From Isoetes taiwanensis (taxonomy: Eukaryota > Streptophyta > Lycopodiopsida > Isoetales > Isoetaceae), in NCBI GenBank assembly GCA_021234155.1, contig JAJEKV010000131.1, positions 1,411,288 through 1,475,287 on the forward strand: a DNA stretch of 64,000 bases, read 5' to 3'. The position numbers were made by a program, and so were the translations under genes. Below, one piece after another: positions 33,930 through 43,229 of this stretch. Numbering within the stretch: position 1 is the stretch's first letter; every line of letters starts with the position of its first letter. The notes below the pieces were generated by a model that had not been told where the DNA came from, made no database searches, and worked only from the letters and a program-made list of their open reading frames with translations.

Positions 33930-34160
33930 TTCTTGCATGAAGGCCTAGTCATCATGTACACATCACCATCATCTAGCCATATCACCCAAAATTGGCCAAC
34001 ATCACCCGATGAAAACACCAAAGATGGACATCTTTTCATGTTTGGCCCAGGCAAAACGTGGGCTTGCTCAAGTGCCATATCCCCACTCGGAGTGCCTAGT
34101 AGGTGCCATGCCTGAGCCACATTGGCATGTTGGAGCCAACTTGGCATGTTGGAGCGTGGT
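33930..34160 (-). repeat. Inverted copy of the left minisatellite flank plus two minisatellite units
   Basis: Read on the minus strand, about 34040-33975 contains CATCTTTGGTGTTTTCATCG and GGTGATGTTGGCC, similar to 29868-29920 (CATCTTTGGTTTTTCGTGGG, GGTGACGTTGGC). The whole 29.8-34.2 kb block is thus built from inverted pieces. Confidence 0.55.
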
Positions 34161-34329
34161 TTAATGGTGTTTCTCTAATAATATCCAAAATGTTAGGATA
34201 TTGTTAGGATTTTGCGTGGTCCTATGACATTAATGCTTAGGGATTCACCCCCTCAAGGAATACAAATCAAATTCTTGATGGTTTTGTTATGCAAAAATAG
34301 GTGTTAAGTAATTGAAGTAGTTGAAGTAA

Positions 34330-34800
34330 CTTGTCTTACATGGAATACTAGTATAAGGACATGTGATCGTGCACGTGCATCACATGTAGCAAATCAAGTA
34401 CTCTGTCCTACCACTATAAAGACCCGTGATATGGGAGGATAGGACATGTAGAGAATCAAGTATTCTTTCCTACTTCTATAAAGACATGTGACAATAGAAG
34501 TATTATACGTGTCGTAATTCATGTATTCTTTCCTACAATGCCTTAGCAAATAAAGTGCTATGTCCTACTACTATAAAGACATGTGACATGGAAGCATAGG
34601 ACATGTAAAGAATCAAGTATTCTTTCCTACTTCTATAAAGACATGTGAACAGAAGTATAGGACATGTAGAGAATCAAATATTCTTTCCTACATCTATAAA
34701 GACATGTGACAATAGAATTATTAGACATGTAGAAATTCAAGTATTCTTTCCTACAGTGGATTGTATTATAAAATGACATGTCACAATAGAAGAAACTACA
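34330..34800 (+). repeat. About 62-bp tandem repeat, 6-7 diverged units
   Basis: CTATAAAGAC recurs at 34414, 34476, 34571, 34633 and 34694, with GGACATGTAGAGAATCAAGT and TATTCTTTCCTAC between. Periods are 62, 95, 62 and 61 bp. Confidence 0.85.
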
Positions 34801-35239
34801 AAACAACAGTGGATGTTTTAGTCCACTGAAAAAAAAACACCATTATCGAACAAAACCATACCTCCACAAATCCACATGTAGGATTCTTTGAAAACAGGAC
34901 ATGTAGACCTACCAAAACTGATGTTTTCAACAGTGGACCAAAAACCGGGGTGAGTGTGAGACTAAGCCAGGATGAAAGAGACCTGAGTACAAGCATCGAG
35001 ACTTCCCAAACCTTGCTTTCACCCCTCTTTGGACTTACTTGTGTCTATTGGTTCTTGTGGTACAACTCGAACACCAAAAGCCAAAAGCCATGTCTCAGTC
35101 ATAATGTGGCCACAATTGGGGCTGCAGCAGGTTCTAGAGTGTCTGCAAAACAAATTCAATTAGACGAGGGTTAGAGATGATAATATTTACCTCAAATGGT
35201 GTGATAGACATGGAATGTGATAATCGGTGACTGCGGATT

Positions 35240-37247
35240 CCGCTATCTGGCGGCAAACATTTTACCCTCCCATTTCAGACAACGTCCACAAAATGGACAA
35301 CCTTCATCACCCTCTTCTTCTGCCTCAGGAAGCATTGGAAGTGCAGGATCTAAAGGAGTGTCATGACCACTACGCTCAGAAAAAATCTCAAATCTTTGCA
35401 TTCGAGGTAGCAGCTCCAGCAGTAAGTCTTCACATGCCTTTAGCTCAATTTCCCGCCACTTTATTTAATCGCTTCAGCCCATGCAACACTGTACCATTTA
35501 GCTCTTCATCCTTTAGTTCGCTTACAACCCGAACACCCTCTGCTGCTTTCGGATTTGCTGTCATGATTGATTGCCATCTGTGCAAATCAGCTCTAATTTC
35601 TGATGCTTTATGCTCCATCAACTCAATCTTTCTTTTGATATCATTTTTCCTATCCTCGTTTGCTTGCAATCGTTGTTTGCATCTATCAAACCTAGCTGAT
35701 GTTGCAGCCAACCATTCCTTCACAAGTCTGCCATAGTCTCAGAAAACAAAACACTACGTATATGTCGACCTCCTAACATAGTAAGCCACGTCTTCGATGG
35801 AAAACCACAATCACACACCACACAACAAAGGTAGTCTCTACACACCACCACACACCACACCACACACAACATCAGACAAGACACACCACACAAACACCGT
35901 GGTGGTGGTGGTGGTGTCTCCCGTGGTGGTGGTGGTGGTGGTGGTGGTGGTGGTGGTGGTGGTGGTGGTGGTGGTGGTGGTGGTGGTGGTGGTGGTGGTG
36001 GTGGTGGTTGTGGTGGTGGTGTGTGTGTGGTGGTGGTGTGTGGTGGTGGTGAGGTGTGGTGGTGGTGGTGGTGGTGGTGGGGTGTGTGGTGGTGGTGGAG
36101 TGTGGTGTGGGACATGGTGGAGTGTGGTGATGGAGTGTGGTGGTGGGGTGTGGTGTGGTGTGGTGGTGGTGGAGTGGGGGTGTGGGTGGTGGTGATGGTG
36201 TGTGGTGGTGGTGAGGTGTGGAGGTGGTGGTGGTGGTGGGGTGTGTGGTGGTGGTGGAGTGTGGTGGTGGTGGAGTGTGGTGTGGGGACATGGTGGATGG
36301 TGGTGGTGTGTGTGGTGGTGGTGGAGTGTGGTGGTGGTGGTGGAATGTGGTGGTGGTGGAGGAGTGTGGTGATGGTGGTGGTGTGTGTGGTGGTGGTGGT
36401 GGAGTGTGGTGGTGGTGTGTGGTGTGGGAGTGTGGCGGTGGGAGATGGTAGAGTGTAGTGGTGGGAGATCGTGGGGTGTGGTGTGGGACATGGTGGATGC
36501 CAACAACTCACCACCACCACACATACCTCATCTATCGTTCTGGCATCCATTGCGCATCATAGAGACACAACATGACAATACAGCCAACATGATGCAAAAT
36601 GGTAGTAGACATACCTGATTCTTGAAGTGGATTTGATGTTACCTTTTCTGTGTTGATAGAAACAATCTAGATCAAGCTTGAGATTTTTTTCTGTTGTAAG
36701 ACAACTAATAATTGAACATACCTGCAATGGCATGTTTTGGTCTCAGAACATTGCTTTCTTTGCTTTGATTGTGAGTTCAGATTGAATGTGTGGTCTAGAG
36801 GAACCCGATTTGGTTATTTCCCTATCATCTTCATCATCCCCGCCACTTTTACTATTTTCCTCCTCGCCGTTGGATTTGCCTATGCTTTCTCTTGGGTCTA
36901 GAAGAACTCGGCCTCGGCTTTCTCATCTGAGTTTTATAATAATCCGGAAGCTCTTCCACCAACAGCCTCCCCTTTATATGCATAATAAGCCATCGCCTGT
37001 GTTCCGAGCCATTCCACCCCATGTATGTGGCTTCCACCATAATTCTTTTGTAAATTTGCATGAACTCTTTGTATTGTTCATTGCTCAGATTCTTCAACCC
37101 GCATAAGAAAAACATATGCCTTAATTTTTCAGTTTGAACAAAAACATTTGGGGAAAATACACGAGCTGATTTATTTGGAACTCTGTCACCCCAAAGCTTC
37201 TTTAGATCTTCGTGGGGCACAATCTCTTGTTTGAGGAGAGATTTCAT
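35240..37247 (-). pseudogene. Coiled-coil protein with C-terminal CxxCxxC motif, unknown family, exons broken
   Basis: First part 37247-36852: MKSLLKQEIVPHEDLKKLWG, then FVQTEKLRHMFFLCGLKNLS, MGWNGSEHRRWLIMHI and a basic tail. One frame over, it continues acidic (KSNGEEENSKSGGDDEDD, about 36855-36800). After a gap holding a GGT microsatellite (presumed intron) comes a helical exon 35723-35445: WLAATSARFDRCKQRLQANE, then KRKIELMEHKASEIRADLH. A frame change leads to KWREIELKACEDLLLELLPR, then DTPLDPALPMLPEAEEEGD and CPFCGRCLKWEGKMFA, ending at about 35240. It is on the same strand as the protease and phosphatase genes and next to the right end of the 18.3-kb element. A DNA- or protein-binding role is possible, but I recognise no family. 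Confidence 0.45.
35901..36490. repeat. GGT/TGG microsatellite
   Basis: GGT repeated almost perfectly (35901-36010), then GGTGGTGTGTGG variants to about 36490. Opposite in orientation to the CCA block at 21298-21828. The Pro/His/Thr or Trp/Val/Gly frames are read-through. Confidence 0.95.
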
Positions 37248-37428
37248 CGTAAAACCGTATGCTTCAATTCACTCCATTAGGGTTCAATCGGCAAGAAGCG
37301 GCAAAAAAGGAGGAAGAGGTGATTCTTTCTTAATTCAAAAGGTGGACAATGGCGTGGCATAAAATTCAAAATAACCGACGCCATTAATTCGCACTCCCGA
37401 ATCTCCGCTTTCGGTATGCACCACCCGA

Positions 37429-37502
37429 TTCTACCACAAAGGTGGTGCCAAAATGTGGCGTCAAAATGCACGTTTTTGATACACCACAGCGTGCTTTTAC
37501 CC
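37429..37502 (-). repeat. Right terminal inverted repeat and subterminal palindrome of the 18.3-kb element
   Basis: Inverted counterpart of 19172-19254. It starts GGGTAAAAGC on the minus strand at 37502, and ACAA follows outside at 37503-37506. Confidence 0.75.
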
Positions 37503-37506
37503 ACAA

Positions 37507-39940
37507 CTTACTAGAAGAGCTCGACAGGTATGGCATCATTTAGCCGTCACCACAAAAACTCCTCGGTAGATCAGACCGCTCTCTTGAACGGATCCTCGGT
37601 AGATTACATTGAACCGCTCTCTTGTCCAAAGCTTTATGTATATTCGGATATATCCGTTATATGAGTTATCCGTGTACAAATGTTGATGATTTGCTCATGA
37701 TACAAATGAATACAAATTATGTGGGCTGAAAACCGTAAAATCAGAGTGTTTTTGTCATAAATTCTGGTGTTGGTCATGTAATTACTTCATTTGAAGCTTG
37801 TTTGTCTCTACAGACATCACAGAGGCGTCCCGGGCATTTGGACCGAGGGTTGGAAATGCCCCAATATGAAGGGTTTATCCAGCTGAAATGAGATGATTAA
37901 AGTTTGAAAATTGTTGTGGAGACACGCAAAAATCGAGTCTGGGAGTACTAGCAGCTCTATTTTCCATCTATTTTCTTCTCTCCAGCTCTAAATTTGACAG
38001 TGAGTGCATATTGTTGTTTATCCGTTGTTAAATGTAACTACTTACAATGTTAGCTAGGTTATTCTAGTTTATCTTTGATAGGTTATTTTACTCTATAAGA
38101 TTGGCAGTTCTACTTTATTAGAGAGATCAAATTCTACTTACAGTGTTAAGTAGATTATTCTAGCTTATCTTTTCTAAGTTATTCTACTCTATAATATTGG
38201 CAGTTCTACTTTATTAGGGAGATCAGATCCTGTGAAGTACATAGATCTTTCATGATTTGGAGGGTGATTTTTCTTATTAAACATAAGTTTCATGGATTTG
38301 TAAGTTTGAATTGTTGCTTGAATAACTTTGTTTGCCTTCTATCAGTTGTGATTTAGAAGGAAGTAAATCAGAAGGAATTTTTTCCTTGCAAGATGCCCCA
38401 AGTTGAATTTTAGCTGCTAACATAGTGTTCCAAAGCAGAAGTACAGTGTTGTAGCACTTTCGGTAAGAGACTCAATGTTTTTAGGTACCCTTAATTTTTA
38501 GCAAATGGGTTGGCTTAAATTGTCTCTGGCCGAAATTGTCTCGAGAAATGCATTCTAGTAAATATCTCAAAAGCCCCCTTTATATTTACATGCTGAAGTA
38601 AATTTTATCAAAAGCCCCTTTCATATTTACATGCTGACCATAAGCAAGTGTGATCAAGCTCTACGTAGTGGTGGTCAAGCTACACACATTTGCATAATAA
38701 CAACTTTTCTAAGCTCATGCCCAAACCATGTCTAAGGGTTTGATCATTCCTGTCAAAAGCATTCAAAAAATTTTGTAGAACAATGAACTAGAAACAACTC
38801 CAAATTAGATTTCTCACTTAGATAAATGCTATGTGCAAAATATAAATAAAATGATGTAGCCTCTTAAGTCTAAATTTCTCACTTAGATAATCTTCTTTGT
38901 GCAAAATATAAAACCAAGGATGTAGAATTAGAGGTTGAGGAATAGAATAGAATAGAATAGAATAGTTTTTTTAACTACACTAATGGCATGCATCAATCAA
39001 ATGAAAGTACACCCATCCTTTTTTAGGCATTTCCATATTCGATAACCATAACACATTTACAGTATAGAAAATGAGACAATTCCACGATTAGGCACAAAGC
39101 TTTTGAAGTAAAGCTTGGTTTTTCAAATGGTAAACGTGTTCTCAACATGTCAACTCAAGAACATTTTTGTTTCTTTTAATAGTTCAAAAATAGTCCTTTT
39201 TATTTCACGTCTCTTACATTAGATAGATAGATAGATAGTAGTTTTAACGTCACGCCACTAGGCAGCATCCAACTGGACATGTGACCACACACCACACTAC
39301 ATTGCAGAAAGGCCTTATTGCATATAATACGTTTTGGTACAAAATTTAGTGTTTTTGAAATGAGTTGTCCTGTATGTGGTTGATTGCATATACGTTTTGC
39401 CACAAAGTTTTGCATTTTCGTAAAAGCTATCGGCTATAAAGGGGCACAATCATGGAGGGTCAAAGATGTTTTAACAACCTTGAAGTTACATCATGCAGGG
39501 TCTGACTGTGAGTCCAGTGTATAGTCAAGAGGATAGTCTTAAAGTCAATTATTCTACAATATTAATTTGTGTAAATAAGAAAGATTTATACAGTTCTGTG
39601 AAGAAACCAAGAGGGGTAAGCCATATGTTGGTTGTTTGTGAATTATAATAATCAGTTCCTTTATCTCTGAAATCCTTATTTCTAAAACCTTTCCAGATGT
39701 GTGGAAGTGGTGTGCTTGTGGCACCCTTGACCTATATATTTGAGGAAGAGCGTCCACGATGGCAGGCACTGGTTGAAACGTTGAATAAGTAATTTACTGC
39801 GCAAGAGTCTGCCAGGTGGTATTTAAGAATATTTATTAGCCATGGAGAAGATGGCACTATTTTTGGTCATCATGTATTTCAATTTCTACTGGTTCTCACT
39901 TTGCACACCGGTTTATTAATTTGAATGCCAACCTTTAGCT
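37507..39940. other. No supported gene; tandem duplication and microsatellites
   Basis: It contains a direct duplication at about 38045-38225 (GGCAGTTCTACTTTATTAG twice, about 100 bp apart), a shorter one at 38567-38640 (TATTTACATGCTGA twice), an AATAG run at 38939-38965 and a TAGA run at 39219-39238. Frames are short and show no motif. Confidence 0.55.
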
Positions 39941-39949
39941 AGTATTTTG

Positions 39950-40320
39950 TATATTGTTCCTGTCGGAGCTATGGGCCTCCATTCTAATATGGATTAAGGC
40001 CTCTCCACCTGTAGAACACCCAAACACCCTTGATTGCTAGCAGCATATATTCCTTGAGCTTGTGCCAAAAGGAGGAATTCCGGTGGAAAACCGTCAGGGC
40101 TTGGTGTTTTCTCATGCGGCATGGATTCTAGAGTTCTATGAACCTCATCAAACGTAATGTTCCTAAGAAGGGCACTATTATCCTCTTAAGATTTCTCGGT
40201 TGAAGGGGGCGGTAGGAATCTTCTTGAAGGTCCATTTGATAGGTACTAGGCAAAGGCTTTTCAGCAAAAAGTTTCTCGTACTCTTGGAAGAAATATTCAA
40301 TAAAGATTGGCATCCATAAC
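39950..40320 (-). pseudogene. L1-type LINE reverse transcriptase fragment
   Basis: Minus-strand reading in two frames. EYFFQEYEKLFAEKPLPST (about 40305-40250) is the pre-RT linker. ITFDEVHRTLESMPHEKTPS followed by PDGFPPEF (about 40155-40075) is the RT start motif typical of plant L1 elements. Then EWRPIAPTGTIYKILAKG (about 39990-39940) is the next palm motif, moved close by an internal deletion. No catalytic YADD remains. It shares the PDGxPPEF motif with the LINE at 53551-59271. Confidence 0.6.
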
Positions 40321-41811
40321 TAATGTTATTCCATTGTTGATCAGTCTGTTTTCAGCCAGCCTAAAGAGCACTTTCGAACTTTCTTTATTTGCATGCTCAT
40401 ACCAATGAGCCTTTTCTTTTCTTTTCTATTGTCTAAAAGTACCAATTTCAAACTTTCAACTACGATTTAAGCTACTTCACAAAACATGTACATCCATTCT
40501 CTCCTTTATTACACTTCTCTTTTATGCTTCTCGCCATCCTAGTTCCATACCAAGCACCAAACACCAATACCTTTGCGCCAAATCCCAAAGTCCATATGTC
40601 CAACTACATCCTACTCCAACAACACCTCAACACCTAAAAGCGAGAACTTAGTAATGCAAATGCATACCAACACGCGTTCACAAAATGTCAATGTCTTAAA
40701 ATAGCAATTTTGATTCAAACACTCTATTGTCTACAACTACAACTTAAGCCACTTCACTCTCCGGCCATGCAGGGCAACCCTCCGTCTAAAGACCTTGTTT
40801 TAATCAGCGATCCATAGCTGCCCTAAGCGTCACCACCGGATGATCTATGGTAAATCGTCCAGGCCGAAAACCTGCTTGTCCCCTTGCCCTCACCTCTGTT
40901 CGTTCTGCCCATGAACTTATTCTTTGTTCTACAATTGTAGCAAATAGCTTTGCAAACAGGTTACTCACCATTATGATGCGGTAATTTCCTGGGTCATTTT
41001 GGCAACCCGGCTTTATGTATCGGTCTTCGCCTTTGTTTGTTTGCCATTCAGCAGGAAAGCCATCCCTTAGTGAAGCATTTAGCATTTTGGCTAGAATCTT
41101 CTGAACATCTTTTCCAGTCCATTTAAGCATTTCCGCCCCCAAGCCTGTTGCATCTAATGCTTTTCCTGTTGCGAGCTTCTGAAGTCCTTTCAGTACATCT
41201 ATTTCTGTGATATGCATTGACTCGTGATCTCTCATCATTATGTCTTCCACCCCTTCTATATGGTAGAGTTTGTCTAGGTGACCAATTAGAGCATGCGCGT
41301 CTAGTTTGTGAATTTGCCCTTTTGAATCTCTCAAGCGGTTCCAAAATTTTCTCGGATCCTTAACCAGCTCTTGCACCATTACTGCTTGTTTCAATTTCAG
41401 GAAACCTCTCTTCTTGCATCTTAGCATCTTGAAATACACCTTCCTGGCCGCGTGCTTACCTGGCCCTTTTGCTTTTTTGTACAACTCTCTTTGGCGCTTA
41501 CACTCCTCATCAAACCAAGCATGACATGGCAGCCCCTTAGCCCTCCTAGCGGATATGAAACATGCCTTTGCCTTATCAAGCAAGAATTCTGTCAGCATAT
41601 GGCTGATTTCAATAGCATTTTCTGGCCATTGTATCTCTTCTACTCCTTCCTCACACATCTTCTCATACATTTTTGCTTTTCTAAAATTTAGGCGCATGCC
41701 TAGATGGGGCTTGTTACGTTCCGTGCTTTGCCCATTGTCTTTTATCCTCAGCGTAATGGTTAGAGGAACATAATCAGATTCTGCCCTGCTCAATCCCACT
41801 ACAAATCCCTC

Positions 41812-41988
41812 TGTTGGAATGTTGGAGTATGTGTAATGGGCACACATGAAGAATGACTCAGTGGAGGAGTGTCGAAAGCCCATCAATGGGCCGGTAGCTC
41901 AGTGGTAGAGTACTTGGCTTGCAAGCAAGAGGTCCTGGGTTCGATCCCCAGCCTGTCCACCCAATCATAGAAGGCTCATTTCTCAACA
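41812..41988 (+). mobile_element. 177-bp LTR-like insertion carrying a tRNA-like sequence
   Basis: It starts TGTTGGAATG and ends TTTCTCAACA (TGTTG...CAACA tips) and is flanked by CCCTC on both sides (41807-41811 and 41989-41993), a 5-bp target duplication. It sits inside a LINE reading frame that is restored when insert and one duplication are removed. TG...CA tips and 5 bp are those of LTR retrotransposons, so a solo LTR of a very small (TRIM-like) element is the best reading. A complete tRNA-like sequence occupies its middle. A SINE is the alternative, but there is no A-rich or microsatellite tail and 76 bp precede the tRNA. Confidence 0.6.
41888..41959 (+). tRNA. tRNA-Ala(UGC)-like sequence inside the LTR-like insertion
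   Basis: 72 nt that fold as a tRNA. D arm GCTC/GAGT; anticodon stem CTTGG/GCAAG with one G-G mismatch at the loop-closing pair; loop CTTGCAA with anticodon TGC; T arm CTGGG-TTCGATC-CCCAG, perfect. Acceptor GGGCCGG/CCTGTCC has one C-T mismatch and one G-T pair. A and B boxes are intact (TAGCTCAGTGG; GGTTCGATCCC). The G3-T70 wobble is the alanine identity element of alanyl-tRNA synthetases. CC rather than CCA follows the discriminator A. Because it is part of a mobile insert it is probably a tRNA-derived module and not a housekeeping gene. Confidence 0.6.
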
Positions 41989-43229
41989 CCCTCAATCTCA
42001 TGTAGTGCTTGCACATGTGCCAATACTACATCAACCACACTAGCCCCCCTTCCACCTAATCCAAGTGACGTGCATTTTTGTGTCCCATTAAACAAATGCA
42101 TCCCATTAAGCACTAACAGGCTTAGCCCACCGCACTAACAGGACTGCCTTGTGGTGTTACATACTTGTAAGTGTCATCAGTCACCCGGTCCCATTCTGCT
42201 AATTTAATTTCATCCTCTTCCATTCTCTCCATCCAGATAGGCTCTCCAAATGCACTGGTCATGTAGGCTTGTTTATCAGCAATTCTACCATTGAAGTCAC
42301 CCATAAAAATGATGTTGCCCTCTTCCAAGAGATCAAGCGCTGCTTGCTCCATGTGATGAAAGGGATCATCCCTATCCATGTCTGGCAGGTCGTAAGTAGG
42401 GGACTCCCTAGGTGGAAAATAGCATCCGAACACAAAAGTGGGTTTTTGATGACTTGGTAATTCAATAACAATGAATTGCCGCTACATTTATCCCTTCTAA
42501 GCTTTTACCATTCCGTTAGAATTCTTCTCTTATTCCAAAACCTTTGTTTCTCCAACCCTTCTTGCCATTCAGAGTGAAACACTATATATCCCTCAATGTC
42601 TGGTAAACCGGATTCCTCATGTTCATGTGTCTCAGCAAAGAAAATAACATCCCAATGATTGAGAACATCTCCAACAGAGGCTATTTTTGTAGACTCCAAT
42701 CCGTTAATGTTCCACGTACAAATCCCGATGGTCTCAATTCCTATTCCCCGGTCTCCTTGATCCCGCACAACTACTTTCCCCTTCTTCCGAATGCCTTCTT
42801 TCCCGCTTGTCTTGCTTCTTTTCGTTTTTGGATCTCCAATTTGTGCTGTGCATATTGTATCTGTGTCATGTCTTCATTTATCCACACCCTCAGATCTTTT
42901 ACGTTCCTAAGGGACGGCTCTTTTTTCAAACCTTTGCTACTTTATGCTCTTTATTGTCAAATTTCACTATTATATTTACCCTTCCGTTTGGCTTTCCAAC
43001 CTCAGATGCTTCAACTACTCCGCTTTGGCTGATTCCCAAATGGTGTTCAAAGAATTCTATCATCCGTTCTTTAGTCCGCTCATCCTCCTTTTCCGTATTC
43101 CCCGCAATTCCGCTCATCCTCCTTTTCCCAGAGACATGTAGAAATCGAAATTCTCACTTTTACGAATGTTGTCGACCGACCGAACAAGAACTGCCACAGC
43201 TTTGTTGCCAAATAGCAAATTAAAATCCA

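Larger units (their letters stand above)
19172..37502. mobile_element. 18.3-kb DNA transposon with terminal inverted repeats and 4-bp target duplication
   Basis: The left end reads AGGTAAAAGCACGCCGTGGT from 19172. The right end, read inward on the minus strand from 37502, reads GGGTAAAAGCACGCTGTGGT; 20 of the first 22 positions agree. ACAA stands immediately outside both ends (19168-19171 and 37503-37506). A palindromic word of CCAC-TTTGTGG type lies 50-70 bp inside each end. A 322-bp MITE at 47903-48224 has the same tips and its own 4-bp duplication. Inside are a broken transposase-like gene, a Ulp1-type protease, an FCP1-like phosphatase, an unrecognised coiled-coil gene and several repeat blocks. 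Gene order: transposase on plus, the other three on minus. Superfamily not assigned. Confidence 0.7.
40804..42768 (-). pseudogene. LINE ORF2: EEP endonuclease and N-terminal RT
   Basis: Endonuclease: GICTWNINGLESTKI (residues near the start, Asn present), VIFFAETHEHEE (catalytic Glu), a frame change, then IIFMGDFNGRIADK (catalytic Asp and Asn) and GASVVDVVLAHV (SxxDxV box). After the inserted LTR-like element comes VVGLSRAESDYVPLTITL, which corresponds to the SDHxPL box with His replaced by Tyr. The linker has GLPCHAWFDEECKRQRELYK. The RT has the palm start TGKALDATGLGAEMLKW, PGCQNDPGNYRIIMVSNLFA and RARGQAGFRPGR. With the 182-bp insert-plus-duplication removed the frame joins in phase (HEIEG to FVVGL). 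It would nick target DNA and prime reverse transcription, but the catalytic RT half is gone. Confidence 0.8.

Noticed and set aside
35720-36550. 276-residue His/Pro/Thr-rich frame on the minus strand
   Set aside because: Translation of a GGT microsatellite; only the last residues overlap other sequence.
41888-41959. Ordinary functional nuclear tRNA gene
   Set aside because: Two stem mismatches and its place inside a mobile insertion with target duplication favour a tRNA-derived module; function cannot be excluded.
42619-43223. Plus-strand hydrophobic frames of about 138 residues
   Set aside because: Antisense of the LINE ORF1 and ORF2 starts on the minus strand.
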